From Actinomycetota bacterium (GTDB lineage Bacteria > Actinomycetota > Actinomycetes > S36-B12): a DNA stretch of 37,037 bases. Position numbers and translations under genes: made by a program. The stretch lies in assembly GCA_005798555.1 (NCBI GenBank), contig SYJA01000025.1:1-37037 (forward strand), read 5' to 3'. How positions within the stretch are numbered: the first letter of the stretch is position 1; every line of letters begins with the position of its first letter. The notes below the pieces were generated by a model. The model saw only the letters and a list, made by a program, of their open reading frames with translations, was not told where the DNA came from and did not search any database. Below, piece by piece: positions 1 through 9,732 of the stretch.

Positions 1-278
1 AAGTCGACGTGGCCGGGGGTGTCGATCAGGTGCAGGACGTAATCGGTGTCCCCGACCCGCCACGGCAGCCGGACGTTCTGGGCCTTGATGGTGATCCCGC
101 GCTCACGCTCAATATCCATCCGGTCGAGGTACTGGGCCCGCATGGAGCGGGCGTCCACCACCCCGGTCTGCTGCAGCATCCGGTCGGCCAATGTTGACTT
201 GCCATGGTCAATATGGGCGATGATGCAGAAATTCCGGATGACCGCTGGGTCGGTGGCACCGGGCTGCGGGAGCGGCAC
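1..278 (-). CDS. lepA: Elongation factor 4 (LepA), N-terminal part, cut by window edge
   Basis: LepA (EF4) is a ribosome-bound translational GTPase that acts on stalled or back-translocated ribosomes and in initiation. The 92 visible codons hold the GTPase start: the P-loop region [13 protein letters not shown] near residues 22-34, the switch I segment [10 protein letters not shown] and the G3 motif DTPGHVD at the edge. The start is read as GTG at 278 because a good Shine-Dalgarno (AAAGGA, minus strand, 285-290) lies six bases upstream. The gene is divergent from rpsT, a standard actinobacterial pairing; the roughly 150 bp between them must hold both promoters, but I could not fix either. The rest of the protein lies left of position 1. 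The family is clear from the motifs and from the neighbour. Confidence 0.93.
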   Translation of the reverse strand, partial: MPLPQPGATDPAVIRNFCIIAHIDHGKSTLADRMLQQTGVVDARSMRAQYLDRMDIERERGITIKAQNVRLPWRVGDTDYVLHLIDTPGHVD

Positions 279-428
279 TTGGGGTCCTTTGGGTAGATCG
301 GCTGGGTGAACTGGGTTCTAACAGGGATCCGATTTGGGGTAACGCCCAGCCTACGGGTAGCCTTGGGCGGCGCCCGCATCCGTGAGGGCCCAAGTACCGT
401 CCAAAGCCCCAGAATAGAAAGTTGTCCC

Positions 429-689
429 GTGGCGAACATTAAGTCGCAGATCAAGCGTAATCGGACCAACGAGAAGGCCCGTGAGCGCAATAAGGCCGTC
501 AAGTCCTCGGTCAAGACTGCCGTGCGCAAGTTCCGCGAGGCAGCAGATGCCGGCAAGAGCGCCGAGGCCAAAGCACTTGCGCGCGACGCCAGCAAGGCCC
601 TAGACAAGGCGGCCAGCAAGGGCGTTATTCACGCCAACCAGGCCGCAAACCGCAAGTCGTCAATCGCCAAGCGCGCTGACGCACTTTAA
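429..689 (+). CDS. rpsT: 30S ribosomal protein S20
   Basis: S20 binds 16S rRNA early in small-subunit assembly. The 86-residue product has the usual length and the typical lysine/arginine/alanine-rich helical composition, beginning [11 protein letters not shown] with a [11 protein letters not shown] stretch and ending in an IAKRADAL tail. The start is GTG at 429; the longer open frame back to 306 adds residues unlike any S20. The ribosome binding site is weak (GAAAG around 417-421). The gene is divergent from lepA on the left and convergent with holA on the right, where only 20 bp separate the two stops and no clear terminator hairpin is visible. Confidence 0.96.
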   Translation: MANIKSQIKRNRTNEKARERNKAVKSSVKTAVRKFREAADAGKSAEAKALARDASKALDKAASKGVIHANQAANRKSSIAKRADAL

Positions 690-709
690 GTTCCGCGGCC
701 GGCTCTAGT

Positions 710-1717
710 TCAGCCAGCCCGCCGAGCCGAAGTCAGTAGCACCAGTTTTTCCAGGGCCAGCAGCTTTTGCTCAGCAGCCAAACTCGAACCAATTCGCACG
801 CCCCCTTTGACGGCGCCATCCGCATCGGCAAGGGCCACGGCCGCCGCGGCCAGCCGCCGCTGATCACCACTCCACCTCGCCCACTGCTGACGCAGGTTCT
901 TTACTTTCCATGGCGGGACGCCAATGGCCTTGGCCACATCCAGATCCGAGGCAGTTGGCATGCCGCCTGCCCCGACCACGGCGCGCAGCCCACTTGCCAT
1001 TGCGAGCACCGTTGGCACCCCGACATTGTCCGAAGCCGCCATCGCCCAGCGCAGTGATCTCATTGCGTCAACGGATCGCCGATCCCAAACTGAGTCGGCG
1101 ATGGTGTAACCCGCGACCTCGGCCACTCCGGTGAAATAGGAGTTGATGTCGTCGATCGTGATCAGGTCATGATCTACATCGCTGCACAGCTGCGATATCG
1201 CGCCAACCAGCAGGCGCAGGTCGTGCCCGATAGCGTCATAGAGAGCAGTAACCGCATCGGCTGTCATCGATCGCTTGTGACTGCAGACCTCACGAGTTAA
1301 GAACTCGATCGTGGCTTTGCCCTTCTTCAAGGCCTTGCAGTCGATCTCGGCGCCACCCGCTGCCCGCAGGGCATCAAGGAGGTTCTTCCCCTTGACACCC
1401 CCAGGATGGGTCACGATCAACCACGCGTGCTCCGCCGGCTCGGCGATGAATCCGCGCAATGCCGTGTCGACATCGTCACTTGCCGCATCGACTGCGGTGA
1501 CGATGAGCACCGTGGCGTCGCCAAATAGATTCGGCGACATCGCATCACGAATAAGCGCGGCGCCATCATCGCTATTTGCGGGAATCATCACGCGCTGGGT
1601 ACTTGGATCAAGGGCGCGGATGGCAGCGCAGGTTTCTGATACCGCACGATCAACCAGCATCGGCTCATTGCCGGCAGCAATAGTGATGCGGCTCGGTGCC
1701 GGCAAACTGGAAACCAT
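710..1717 (-). CDS. holA: DNA polymerase III subunit delta
   Basis: The delta subunit is part of the clamp loader that opens the beta sliding clamp for replication. The 335-residue product has the expected length and pattern: an N-terminal region with GNEPMLVDRAV and FGDATVLIVT, a middle region with HPGGVKGKNLLDAL, and a C-terminal helical collar domain with AVGAISQLCSD and PPWKVKNLRQQ. The start is ATG at 1717 (MVSSLPAPSRIT); a longer frame to 1792 runs into comEC and adds a poor leader. It follows comEC by 34 bp on the same strand, the comEA-comEC-holA order known across actinobacteria, so it is probably co-transcribed with the competence genes. No strong Shine-Dalgarno is seen, which leaves the exact start slightly open. 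Confidence 0.9.
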   Translation of the reverse strand: MVSSLPAPSRITIAAGNEPMLVDRAVSETCAAIRALDPSTQRVMIPANSDDGAALIRDAMSPNLFGDATVLIVTAVDAASDDVDTALRGFIAEPAEHAWLIVTHPGGVKGKNLLDALRAAGGAEIDCKALKKGKATIEFLTREVCSHKRSMTADAVTALYDAIGHDLRLLVGAISQLCSDVDHDLITIDDINSYFTGVAEVAGYTIADSVWDRRSVDAMRSLRWAMAASDNVGVPTVLAMASGLRAVVGAGGMPTASDLDVAKAIGVPPWKVKNLRQQWARWSGDQRRLAAAAVALADADGAVKGGVRIGSSLAAEQKLLALEKLVLLTSARRAG

Positions 1718-1751
1718 AATGGAACAGCATGCCAGAACCACCTTGACCAAG

Positions 1752-4136
1752 TTAGCTACCTCTGGCCACCAGGCCAACGCGCCCGCCAGCATCGGCCACT
1801 ACCGCGAGATCGCCTTGGGTGTCGGTGCGGCCGATTAATGCGTCGACTTGCGCCCAGGCGGCGAGGGTTTCTGGGGCGGGGTGCCCGTAGGTGTTGCCCC
1901 GGCCCACACTTATCACCGCGAGGCGGCCATGGGTCCATGAGGTGAACCGTGGATGTTGATACCGCGATCCGTGGTGGGGAACTTTGACGACGTCAACGGC
2001 TAGCTCGGGGTTGGCGGCCATGATCGCATTTTGCGCCTCCGGCTCGATATCACCCGACAGCAGGATCTGCACGCCGGCAATCTCCACGAGAAGCACCACA
2101 CTCGCGTTATTGGGTACCGACCCCGCGCGGATTACGCGCGCCGGCCATAGCACGCGCCAGGTTAGATCACCGGTTTTACGCACCTCGCCAATTCGTACCG
2201 GTTGCGCGGTGATACCAGCTTCATCAAGCCAATCATCGACCAATGCCACGGTGTCTGGCGGTTCGCGCACAATCGTGGTGAATATCGCGCCAACCGAGCG
2301 CCCGGCGAGAACTCCAGGTAATCCACTCACGTGATCGGCGTGATAATGCGTCAGCACGATCGCCGCGATATTGACTACGCCTAAATCGCGTAAACAGCGA
2401 TCGATCGGCACCGGGTCTGGACCCACATCGACCACCACATAGACCGAGGCGGTGGCGCGCAGCACCAGCGCATCCCCCTGCCCGATGTCGCAGGCCACCA
2501 GCAGCCACCCCGGCGGTGGCCAGCCTTGCCTATCAGGCGGTGCGAAGGTCAGCAGGCAAATCACACAGACCGCGGCACTGACGGCCGTGACCGCGACCCG
2601 CTTCGGCGGCCCACCCGGCCAGCGGTGTCCGCTGAACCGCCGCCACAGCAGCAAGGCCAAAGCCGCGGGCGCGAGTAGCAAGACTCCGGCCAGGCCACCG
2701 GGCCAGGGCAAGGTGGCAAATGGCATCGAACTGAAAGTCAGAGCAACCTGCGCGATCCAGCCGGCCGGCCAAGATGCCAACTGGCCGATGACGGCGGCCA
2801 GCGGCGGACTAAAAAGCGAGAGGAAAGCGGCCAGCAACCCAAGCACTGTCACCGGCGCTACCGCGGGCATCGCCAGCAGGTTCGCTGGAAGTGCCACCCA
2901 GCCCACACTCGTACCCATCGCTATCAGCAGCGGCAAGGTCGCCAACTGGGCCGCCGTGGTGATGGCTACCGCCTCCACAAGTGCCGGTGGCCAACGAGCC
3001 GACCACCGCTGCCGTGCCAGCACCTTTGCGATTGACGGCGACAGCAGAATAAGGCCAGCAGTCGCGGCCACCGAAAGGGCGAAACCCCAGGAGACCGCGA
3101 GCCCCGGCGCGATCACGATCAGCACAATCACCGCCGTGGATAACACCGCCGGGCCCCCTCGCCGCCCACCCGCGAGCATGCCAACTAGGACTACCGCTCC
3201 CATAACGGCAGCACGCAGAACACTTGGCTGTGGGCGCACGAGAATCACGAAATAGGAAAGAGCTATCAGTGCAAATGTGATCCGGCCAGGTAGTCGAAGT
3301 CGAAGTAGGCGTGCGATACCAAGAACCACCACCAAGACAATCGCAACATTTCCGCCGGAGACGGCGGTTAGGTGTGACAGCCCGGACTGACGCATTGCAT
3401 TGTCTAGCTCATCGGACTGCAGTGACTCATCCCCAACGGATAGCCCGGCTACCAGGGCGCCGGCATTGCGCCCGGAGTCCGCCACACTCAAGCGCAGCCC
3501 GGCGCGCATCGAGGTGGCGATTTCAGCCACCGGCCCCGGGCTGCCAACAATCTCAATTTGGTCGAGCCCGGATACCTGCAACTGGGCCGCGGTGTCGCTT
3601 TGCCAAGGCGCGGATAGCTGACCGGTCACTTTGATCCAGGTACCCGGAGGCGGTGTACCAGCACTGCCGGGAATTCGAATCACGATCGGCACACCCAGAT
3701 TCACCACCTGCCCGCGTGCTTGGACCTGCGAGGTGTTGACCCGCAGGGCAATGGCGGGTGCCGCCTGCCAGCTCACCTGCCCGCGTGCGGTCAATCGCTG
3801 CGCATCACCGTTTACCGTCGCGTAAATAGTGGCGGTGGCACCCGCATCAACCCAGCCGGCCAATGGTGGCGCGGTCAGCGACAGCACCTGCCAACTGGCC
3901 GCTGCCACGCCGATCGCGATACCAAATGCACCGGTGCGAACTAACGCAGCCCGGTCACGGCCGAAGTGCGGTGCGATAAACCAAACCGGGACCAGCATGA
4001 CGATCGCGACCAGCAGGACTACCGATGCATGTTGGTGGCGTGCGACCAGATTCGGTGCCAAATTCGCCGACAGCATCGCAACCACCGCACCCAGCCAAGC
4101 CGCCGTGGCCGGCAGCAACAGGCGCAAATCGATCAA
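1752..4136 (-). CDS. comEC: ComEC/Rec2 family DNA internalisation channel
   Basis: ComEC is the inner-membrane channel that takes in single-stranded DNA during natural transformation. The 794-residue product has the family layout: N-terminal membrane segments, a DUF4131-type soluble region (about residues 70-200), a multi-helix Competence domain with the typical LSHLTAVSGGNVAI stretch near residue 250, and a C-terminal metallo-beta-lactamase-like domain with HYHADH near residue 597, a GD motif (LLSGDIEPEA) and VPHHGS. The start is TTG at 4136, overlapping the comEA stop by four bases (TTGA). The metal-binding residues look intact, so the gene looks functional. No pilus or uptake-motor genes lie in this window. 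Confidence 0.94.
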   Translation of the reverse strand: MIDLRLLLPATAAWLGAVVAMLSANLAPNLVARHQHASVVLLVAIVMLVPVWFIAPHFGRDRAALVRTGAFGIAIGVAAASWQVLSLTAPPLAGWVDAGATATIYATVNGDAQRLTARGQVSWQAAPAIALRVNTSQVQARGQVVNLGVPIVIRIPGSAGTPPPGTWIKVTGQLSAPWQSDTAAQLQVSGLDQIEIVGSPGPVAEIATSMRAGLRLSVADSGRNAGALVAGLSVGDESLQSDELDNAMRQSGLSHLTAVSGGNVAIVLVVVLGIARLLRLRLPGRITFALIALSYFVILVRPQPSVLRAAVMGAVVLVGMLAGGRRGGPAVLSTAVIVLIVIAPGLAVSWGFALSVAATAGLILLSPSIAKVLARQRWSARWPPALVEAVAITTAAQLATLPLLIAMGTSVGWVALPANLLAMPAVAPVTVLGLLAAFLSLFSPPLAAVIGQLASWPAGWIAQVALTFSSMPFATLPWPGGLAGVLLLAPAALALLLWRRFSGHRWPGGPPKRVAVTAVSAAVCVICLLTFAPPDRQGWPPPGWLLVACDIGQGDALVLRATASVYVVVDVGPDPVPIDRCLRDLGVVNIAAIVLTHYHADHVSGLPGVLAGRSVGAIFTTIVREPPDTVALVDDWLDEAGITAQPVRIGEVRKTGDLTWRVLWPARVIRAGSVPNNASVVLLVEIAGVQILLSGDIEPEAQNAIMAANPELAVDVVKVPHHGSRYQHPRFTSWTHGRLAVISVGRGNTYGHPAPETLAAWAQVDALIGRTDTQGDLAVVADAGGRVGLVARGS

Positions 4137-4891
4137 ACGCGAACCAGCGGACGGATCTGCTCCAAGATGGACGGCCCGATCCCCGATACCTCACCGAGTT
4201 CGTCAATACTTCTAAACATCCCGTTGTCCGCTCGCCACTGGATCAATCGGGCCGCTAACACCGGACCAACACCGGGCAAGGCTTCGAAATCCGACGCGGC
4301 AGCAGTATTAAGGTTCAACACCCCACTGGTGTCAATGGGCGCACCGGTAACCATCCCGGCGGCGGCGCCCACCACGATCTGCTCACCGTCAATTAGCACC
4401 CGGGCCAGGTTTACCGATCCGAGTGCTTTGGGCGTTTTGGCGCCCCCGACGGCGGTGATCGCGTCGGCGATCCGCGAGCCCGCGGGCAATTGCACCAAGC
4501 CGGGCTTGACCACCGCGCCGATGACGTGCACCACGACCCGACCGCCCGCTGCCGGCTCGATCGCGCTGCCTGGCACCGGCGCCCCGCTCGCCACGATTTC
4601 CGGGGCAAGGGTCACCTCGCGGGGCCGGCCCTGCCACCACAGCCATCCAGCAACAAGTGCGGCACCGAGCACGATCGCGATCAGCCCACGCCAGGCCCGT
4701 CGATCCAGTTGAAAAACCCGGCCCTTGGGCGCCAACCCTTCGATCGCGTCGACAAAAGCATCGGCGGGTAATACCGCTGGCGGGGACGGCGTCCATTGCA
4801 TCGCAATTCGCTGGAGCCTGGCACTTGTTGCCGTTGCCACTGCCGGGGCCTGTTGACGGAACCGATCGGCAACCGCGGTGCGCAACGACAT
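4133..4891 (-). CDS. comEA: ComEA-like DNA-binding competence protein
   Basis: ComEA captures double-stranded DNA at the outer face of the membrane and passes it to ComEC. The 252 residues show a cytoplasmic N-terminus, one transmembrane helix at about 69-90 (LIAIVLGAALVAGWLWW), a proline-rich linker, an SLBB domain (VHVIGAVVKPGLVQL, about 120-175), and a C-terminal helix-hairpin-helix domain starting LNLNTAAASDFEALPGVG, with a second hairpin at VSGIGPSILEQI. The last bases overlap the comEC start (TTGA), so the two are translationally coupled. The upstream gap to plsY (4892-4988) holds two DnaA-box-like sites and is the likely place for any internal promoter. Confidence 0.94.
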   Translation of the reverse strand: MSLRTAVADRFRQQAPAVATATSARLQRIAMQWTPSPPAVLPADAFVDAIEGLAPKGRVFQLDRRAWRGLIAIVLGAALVAGWLWWQGRPREVTLAPEIVASGAPVPGSAIEPAAGGRVVVHVIGAVVKPGLVQLPAGSRIADAITAVGGAKTPKALGSVNLARVLIDGEQIVVGAAAGMVTGAPIDTSGVLNLNTAAASDFEALPGVGPVLAARLIQWRADNGMFRSIDELGEVSGIGPSILEQIRPLVRV

Positions 4892-4942
4892 AAGGCCACG
4901 CTATGAACCGCCCGCGCAAATGTCAGTCGGCAGTGACCCACC

Positions 4943-4980
4943 TGTGGATGAGAGGGATGCGGCTGGCCGATTGTGGACAA
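4943..4980 (-). promoter_or_regulatory. Two DnaA-box-like 9-mers upstream of comEA
   Basis: On the minus strand, 4972-4980 reads TTGTCCACA, a perfect actinobacterial-type DnaA box, and 4943-4951 reads TCATCCACA, one mismatch from TTATCCACA. Both have the same orientation and start 29 bp apart, inside the 97-bp gap between plsY and comEA. They could let DnaA act on comEA-comEC-holA transcription. A chance match is possible, and no promoter boxes were firmly identified. Confidence 0.35.
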
Positions 4981-4988
4981 GTCGGCAA

Positions 4989-5570
4989 TCAGTGCATGGT
5001 CGCGCGCCGAATATTGCCGCCATGGCGGCCCAGCACCAATCCCGCCATCACCAGCGCAAATACCGCATCGGACGGATCCAGCAGCCCGACAGCCCACCCG
5101 ACCGCACCACTAGCCGCCAGCGCGATCGCCGCCAAAGCCGCACCAAGCCCGACGCGGTGCCAAATCGCCAACCCGATCCCGAAAGTGATCAGCACCGGGA
5201 TAGCCAGCCACGGTTGCACACCCAAGATCGCCCCTAAGGCGGTCGCGACACCCTTGCCGCCGCGGCCCTTTAAGAAAGGTGACGTGATGTGTCCCAGTAC
5301 CGCTGCCAGTCCGGCGACTTCGCCGGCGATCTCACCGACGTAAATACCGAAGACCGCTGCGGGCAGGAGGCCCTTTGCAATGTCAATGACCGCGACCATG
5401 ACGCCCCAGCGGGCACCTAAGGTGCGGCCCACATTTGTGGCACCGGGGTTACCCGAACCCGATGCGAATAGATCGACGCCAAATACCCGAGCCACATAAG
5501 CCGACGGGCTAATCGAGCCGAGCAGGTACCCGGTTACGCCAGCAAGGAATACCCAAAACCAAGGGGTCAC
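4989..5570 (-). CDS. plsY: Glycerol-3-phosphate acyltransferase PlsY
   Basis: PlsY moves an acyl group from acyl-phosphate to glycerol-3-phosphate, giving lysophosphatidate, the first step of phospholipid synthesis. The 193-residue polytopic membrane protein carries the family motifs GSISPSAYVAR, SGNPGATNVGR and FLKGRGGKGVAT, and its length is normal. The start is GTG at 5570, which overlaps the degV stop by four bases (GTGA); the longer frame to 5651 is an Arg/Gly-rich overlap with degV and is not believable. Pairing with a DegV fatty-acid-binding gene suggests a supply line for acyl groups, but no plsX is present in the window. Confidence 0.92.
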   Translation of the reverse strand: MTPWFWVFLAGVTGYLLGSISPSAYVARVFGVDLFASGSGNPGATNVGRTLGARWGVMVAVIDIAKGLLPAAVFGIYVGEIAGEVAGLAAVLGHITSPFLKGRGGKGVATALGAILGVQPWLAIPVLITFGIGLAIWHRVGLGAALAAIALAASGAVGWAVGLLDPSDAVFALVMAGLVLGRHGGNIRRATMH

Positions 5571-6415
5571 AGCCAAGGGACTTCCGGTGCCACCACGACC
5601 GCGACCATTCCCGGTCCCACATGTGCACCGACCACCCCGCCGACGGGGCACTGCACGATGGTGGCTGCAGGTAACCGCTCAGTCAAAGTCTCAACAAGGT
5701 GCTGAGCCCGCTCCGGTGCCGATAGATGCTGAACCGCGATATCAACGGTCAAGTCACCGACAGCCTCGATAGCAAGCTCCGCCAAGCGCACCAACGCCTT
5801 CGATGAAGTCCGCGCTTTATCAACTTGCTGCACGTGACCATCCACAAGTTGGAGCAACGGTTTCACCTGCAATGCTTGCCCAACCGCAGCGCGGGCAGAA
5901 CTAACGCGCCCGCCACGGCGCAGGTACTCCAAAGTGTCGACATAGAAGAACACGCTGCTAGCCGCAGCTCGACGCTCAATTATTGCGGTAACGTCAAACT
6001 CATTGGCACCAAGGCGGGCGGCGGCGGCCCCCGAAACCACCGCGAAGCCAAGTCCCATTGCGATACTGCGACTATCGATAACGTGCACCGGAATCGTGCA
6101 CTCCTTGGCCGCCAGCAGTGCCGATTCATATGTCGCAGACATCGCGGCCGAGAGCGTCGCGACCACGATCGATGTGGCCCCCGCCTCCTGCGCGGCGCGA
6201 AAACTTTCAAAGAAACGTTCTGGTGACGGCCTTGAAGTGGTGACAGGATGCCACTGCTCCAGTGCTTCAACTACCGAGGCGGCCTGTTGATCCTCGGTCT
6301 CGTCATATGCCTTGCCTGCTACTACCACCTGCACCGGGACAATTCCGATGCCATACTGCGCGGCCCATCCGGTCGGTAGATAGGCGGTCGAATCGGTAAT
6401 GACCGCGACTGGCAT
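5567..6415 (-). CDS. DegV family fatty-acid-binding protein
   Basis: DegV (FakB-like) proteins hold a fatty acid in a buried tunnel; in Firmicutes they present it to the kinase FakA to make acyl-phosphate. The 282 residues show the family marks: N-terminal VAVITDSTAYLP, TTSRPSP at about 59-65, the FVDTLEYLRRGGR-like segment near residue 160 and the C-terminal HVGPGMVAVVV. Length is typical. The gene sits 23 bp after leuS and overlaps plsY by four bases, so the two protein products are probably made together. A DegV gene next to comEA and an octT-like gene is also the mycobacterial arrangement. Its real ligand and partner kinase in actinobacteria are not shown by the sequence. Confidence 0.92.
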   Translation of the reverse strand: MPVAVITDSTAYLPTGWAAQYGIGIVPVQVVVAGKAYDETEDQQAASVVEALEQWHPVTTSRPSPERFFESFRAAQEAGATSIVVATLSAAMSATYESALLAAKECTIPVHVIDSRSIAMGLGFAVVSGAAAARLGANEFDVTAIIERRAAASSVFFYVDTLEYLRRGGRVSSARAAVGQALQVKPLLQLVDGHVQQVDKARTSSKALVRLAELAIEAVGDLTVDIAVQHLSAPERAQHLVETLTERLPAATIVQCPVGGVVGAHVGPGMVAVVVAPEVPWL

Positions 6416-6438
6416 ACCCGCAGCGTAACGAAAGCTGG

Positions 6439-8931
6439 TTACTCAGGCACGATGTTGACGAGCTTGGGCGGGCGCACGATCACGGTTTTGATGCCTCTGC
6501 CCTCCAAGCCCGCCTGCACAGCAGGAGCGGCCAATGCCAGAGCGCGTAGATCGTCCTCGCTGATACCCGGTGCTACCTCTAGGCGCTCACGCACCTTGCC
6601 GGAGATTTGCACGATGCAGGTAACCGAATCCTCGACTAGTAACTCCGGATCCACCAGCGGCCAGCCGGCCAGGGCAACCGAAGGCTGATGGCCTAGGCGA
6701 GCCCACATATCTTCGGCAGTGTATGGCGCAACTAGAGACAAGATGATCGCCACGGCTTCGGTGGCCTCGCGCACGGCCGGATCACTCGGGCCGCAACCGG
6801 CGTCGATTGCCTTGCGGGTGACATTGACCAACTCCATCGCGCGCGCCACTGCAACATTAAATCGGAAGGACTCAATGGAGACGGTGGCGTCATGCACGGC
6901 ACGGTGCGTGGCCTTACGAAGTAATCGCTCGCCGGTCGAAAAGTCAACACCGGGCGCACTCGTCACGTCGCCGGCAAGGCGCCAAGCCCGAGCCAGGAAC
7001 TTTTTCGCACCCGATGGCGAGACATCAGCCCAGTCAACATCGTCCTCAGGGGGGCCGGCGAACACCATGCTCAGGCGAATCGCGTCAACGCCGTGGGTCG
7101 CAAGCTCATCGGATAGTCGGACGAGATTGCCGCGGCTCTTGCTCATCGCCGATCCCGACATCACTACCATGCCCTGATTCAGTAGACGGGAGAATGGCTC
7201 GGTGAAGTCGAGCAGCCCCATGTCGAAAAGAACCTTGGTGAAGAACCGGCTGTACAGCAAATGCAAGATGGCATGGGTGACGCCGCCGACATATTGATCA
7301 ACCGGCAGCCAATCGCGCACCTTTGCTGGGTCAAAAGCTCGCGTCGGATCATGCGGGTCTACATAACGCAGGTAGTACCAGGATGAATCCACGAAGGTGT
7401 CCATGGTGTCGGCATCACGAGTTGCCGGGCCACCGCACTTCGGGCACGGGACACTAGCCCACGTGATTGCCGCCCCCAATGGTGAGGTGCCCTTGGGCTT
7501 TAGGTCTAGCCCCTCGGCCGGTGGCAAAAGCACCGGCAACTGCGACTCGGGCACCGGCACCTCACCGCACTTCGGGCAGTGAATGATCGGGATTGGTGCA
7601 CCCCAGTAGCGCTGGCGCGAGATGAGCCAGTCGCGCAAGCGATAATTAACAGCCGGCCGGCCGGTGCCACGTTGCTCAAGCACCAAGTTCATCGCGGTGA
7701 TTGCCTCAACCTTGCCTAGCCCATCAAGTGGCCCTGAATTCACGTGTGGGCCGTCATCGGCCGTGGCGACACCGGTCAGGGCTGGGTCTTCGCCGGCCTC
7801 GACAACCACTCGCACCGGTAGGTTGAATGTGCGCGCAAAGTCCAGGTCACGTTGGTCGTGCGCGGGCACCGCCATGATCGCACCGGTGCCGTAGTCGGCC
7901 AACACGTAATCCGAGGCCCACACTTCAATGCGCTCACCGGTTACCGGATTGATGGCGTACCGCTGCAAGAACACGCCCGTCTTCTCGCGCGACTGATCAA
8001 GTCGATCCATCTCAGAAGTGCCCTTGACCTGTTCAAGATAGGCACGGAAATCTGCTTCAGCAGCACTGCCGGTGGCCAACTCTGCCGCCAAGTCCGAGTC
8101 AACGGCCACCACGAAGAAAGTCGCTCCGTACAAAGTATCCGGACGAGTCGTGTAGACGGTAACCGACTCGGCGCGTCCTTCGATTGCGAACTCAACTTCG
8201 GCGCCCCGTGAGCGACCAATCCAATTTCGCTGCATCAGCAGCACCTTCTCGGGCCACTTGCCTTCTAAGTCATCCATGTCATCGAGTAGGCGGTCGGCGT
8301 AATCGGTGATGCGCAGGTACCACTGGGTCAACTTCTTCTTGGTTACCGGAGTATCACAACGCTCGCATAACCCAGCCACTACCTGTTCATTTGCGAGCAC
8401 CGTTTGACAATTCGGGCACCAGTTGACATTGCTCGCCTTGCGATACGCCAAACCACGTTCGAACATCTGCAGGAAGAACCACTGATTCCATTTGTAATAA
8501 TCAGGGTCGCAGGTATTGAAAACTCGATCCCAGTCAAATGAGCATGCGAAGCGGCGCATCGAGGCCTTTTGCTGAGCGATGTTCTCGTAGGTCCAGTGAA
8601 TCGGATCCTCATTGCGCTTGATTGCCGCGTTCTCCGCTGGCAGCCCGAAGGCGTCCCAGGCGATCGGATGCATGACGTTGAAGCCCTGCTGCACCCAGTA
8701 CCGCGCGATAACATCACCTAAGGCATAGGCCTCCGCGTGACCCATGTGTAGGTCACCGGATGGATACGGGAACATGTCAAGTACGTACTTCTTGGGTCTG
8801 GTATCGCCTGGGTGCCCGGAGCGAAACGGGGCCAACTCATCCCAGATCGGCAGCCACCGCTCCTGGATTGAATCGAAGTCGTACCCGACCGGCTCATCGG
8901 CGCGGTCGGTAGCAGCAATGGGAAGACTCAT
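6439..8931 (-). CDS. leuS: Leucyl-tRNA synthetase
   Basis: LeuRS charges tRNA-Leu. The 830 residues include the class I signature as HMGH ([15 protein letters not shown], about residues 57-70), zinc-ligand cysteine pairs (CPNC, CERC, later CPKCGEVP and CPKCGG), the CP1 editing domain with [12 protein letters not shown] and [16 protein letters not shown], the catalytic loop as MSKSRGN near residue 595, and the anticodon-binding and C-terminal domains. Start is ATG at 8931; the frame is intact. It lies 13 bp downstream of the octT-like gene and 23 bp upstream of degV, suggesting one transcript. Confidence 0.97.
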   Translation of the reverse strand: MSLPIAATDRADEPVGYDFDSIQERWLPIWDELAPFRSGHPGDTRPKKYVLDMFPYPSGDLHMGHAEAYALGDVIARYWVQQGFNVMHPIAWDAFGLPAENAAIKRNEDPIHWTYENIAQQKASMRRFACSFDWDRVFNTCDPDYYKWNQWFFLQMFERGLAYRKASNVNWCPNCQTVLANEQVVAGLCERCDTPVTKKKLTQWYLRITDYADRLLDDMDDLEGKWPEKVLLMQRNWIGRSRGAEVEFAIEGRAESVTVYTTRPDTLYGATFFVVAVDSDLAAELATGSAAEADFRAYLEQVKGTSEMDRLDQSREKTGVFLQRYAINPVTGERIEVWASDYVLADYGTGAIMAVPAHDQRDLDFARTFNLPVRVVVEAGEDPALTGVATADDGPHVNSGPLDGLGKVEAITAMNLVLEQRGTGRPAVNYRLRDWLISRQRYWGAPIPIIHCPKCGEVPVPESQLPVLLPPAEGLDLKPKGTSPLGAAITWASVPCPKCGGPATRDADTMDTFVDSSWYYLRYVDPHDPTRAFDPAKVRDWLPVDQYVGGVTHAILHLLYSRFFTKVLFDMGLLDFTEPFSRLLNQGMVVMSGSAMSKSRGNLVRLSDELATHGVDAIRLSMVFAGPPEDDVDWADVSPSGAKKFLARAWRLAGDVTSAPGVDFSTGERLLRKATHRAVHDATVSIESFRFNVAVARAMELVNVTRKAIDAGCGPSDPAVREATEAVAIILSLVAPYTAEDMWARLGHQPSVALAGWPLVDPELLVEDSVTCIVQISGKVRERLEVAPGISEDDLRALALAAPAVQAGLEGRGIKTVIVRPPKLVNIVPE

Positions 8932-8944
8932 CAGGCTCGAAAGT

Positions 8945-9679
8945 CTACCGAGGCCCCGTCAACGCGGTGGCCAGCGCCGAGCCCAAGGACGCATGCACGC
9001 TCCAGGCCCAATGGAGTCCATCTGGGTTCCCGGTGCCGGCAGCAAGTGACGGCGCAACCCAGTCGTCTACATCCACAAACTCCACCCCGCTCGCCCGCGA
9101 CCACTCCCGACCGGCGCTAACGGCCCGCTGATGGTGCCGGTGGGATGGATATGAAGGAGCGGCGTGGGTGGAGGGACCAACTAATGCGATCGGGATACCA
9201 GGGCGGTAATGGCGGACCGCGGTCACAATTCGAGTCAGGTAGCGGTCGGTCCCGAGCTGCGGCAACTGGCGCATCCGCCCACCTGATGCCGCGATGACTT
9301 TAGGAGCGGCCAACCGGTAGGTGCGCCGAACCCATCTACGCAGCGACCCCGGTCGCACATACGGGATCGAATCCCGCAGCCAGGTCGGCACCGCGGCGGG
9401 CAGTTGATCCATGCCACCGACCCCGAGGACCAAAAAGTCGGCTCGGTGCACGTAGACACCAAATGCCATCGGGTCGCGGGTCAACGCCCACCACGCATCG
9501 CGGGCCGTCCACCCAAATCGAGCCACCAGATCCACTTTGACGTCGGTGCCCAAGGCGCGCGCGCAGACATTCGGGTAGAGATCGGGGTGAGTGGGTGCCT
9601 GCGCGTCAACGGGACCGTGGAAGGCCAGCGAATCGGCCAGCACCAGCAGGTGGCGGGTCATCACCAAATCATCGCGCAT
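8945..9679 (-). CDS. SGNH hydrolase-fold acyltransferase, OctT-like
   Basis: The 244-residue product is an SGNH-fold enzyme. Block I reads [12 protein letters not shown] with the likely nucleophile Ser at about 17; the oxyanion block is VGGMDQLP near residue 90; the Asp-His block is GNPDGLHW near 222-225. From memory, these blocks and the [12 protein letters not shown] segment match the mycobacterial diglucosylglycerate octanoyltransferase (OctT), which acylates the precursor of methylglucose lipopolysaccharides. Context agrees: in mycobacteria octT lies between degV and gpgP, and here degV and a gpgP-like gene lie on either side, although displaced. The start is ATG at 9679, with ATG at 9661 ([11 protein letters not shown]) equally possible; neither has a good Shine-Dalgarno. 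The substrate is inferred, and another acyl-esterase role is possible. Confidence 0.72.
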   Translation of the reverse strand: MRDDLVMTRHLLVLADSLAFHGPVDAQAPTHPDLYPNVCARALGTDVKVDLVARFGWTARDAWWALTRDPMAFGVYVHRADFLVLGVGGMDQLPAAVPTWLRDSIPYVRPGSLRRWVRRTYRLAAPKVIAASGGRMRQLPQLGTDRYLTRIVTAVRHYRPGIPIALVGPSTHAAPSYPSHRHHQRAVSAGREWSRASGVEFVDVDDWVAPSLAAGTGNPDGLHWAWSVHASLGSALATALTGPR

Positions 9680-9732
9680 TGGGTTTCGATGCTAACCACA
9701 ACATGGTCCCCGATGGACCTTAAAGTGTTCCC

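Noticed and set aside
5571-5651. Longer PlsY start
   Set aside because: The extra 27 residues are an Arg/Gly-rich overlap with degV; GTG at 5570 begins the family sequence and couples to degV.
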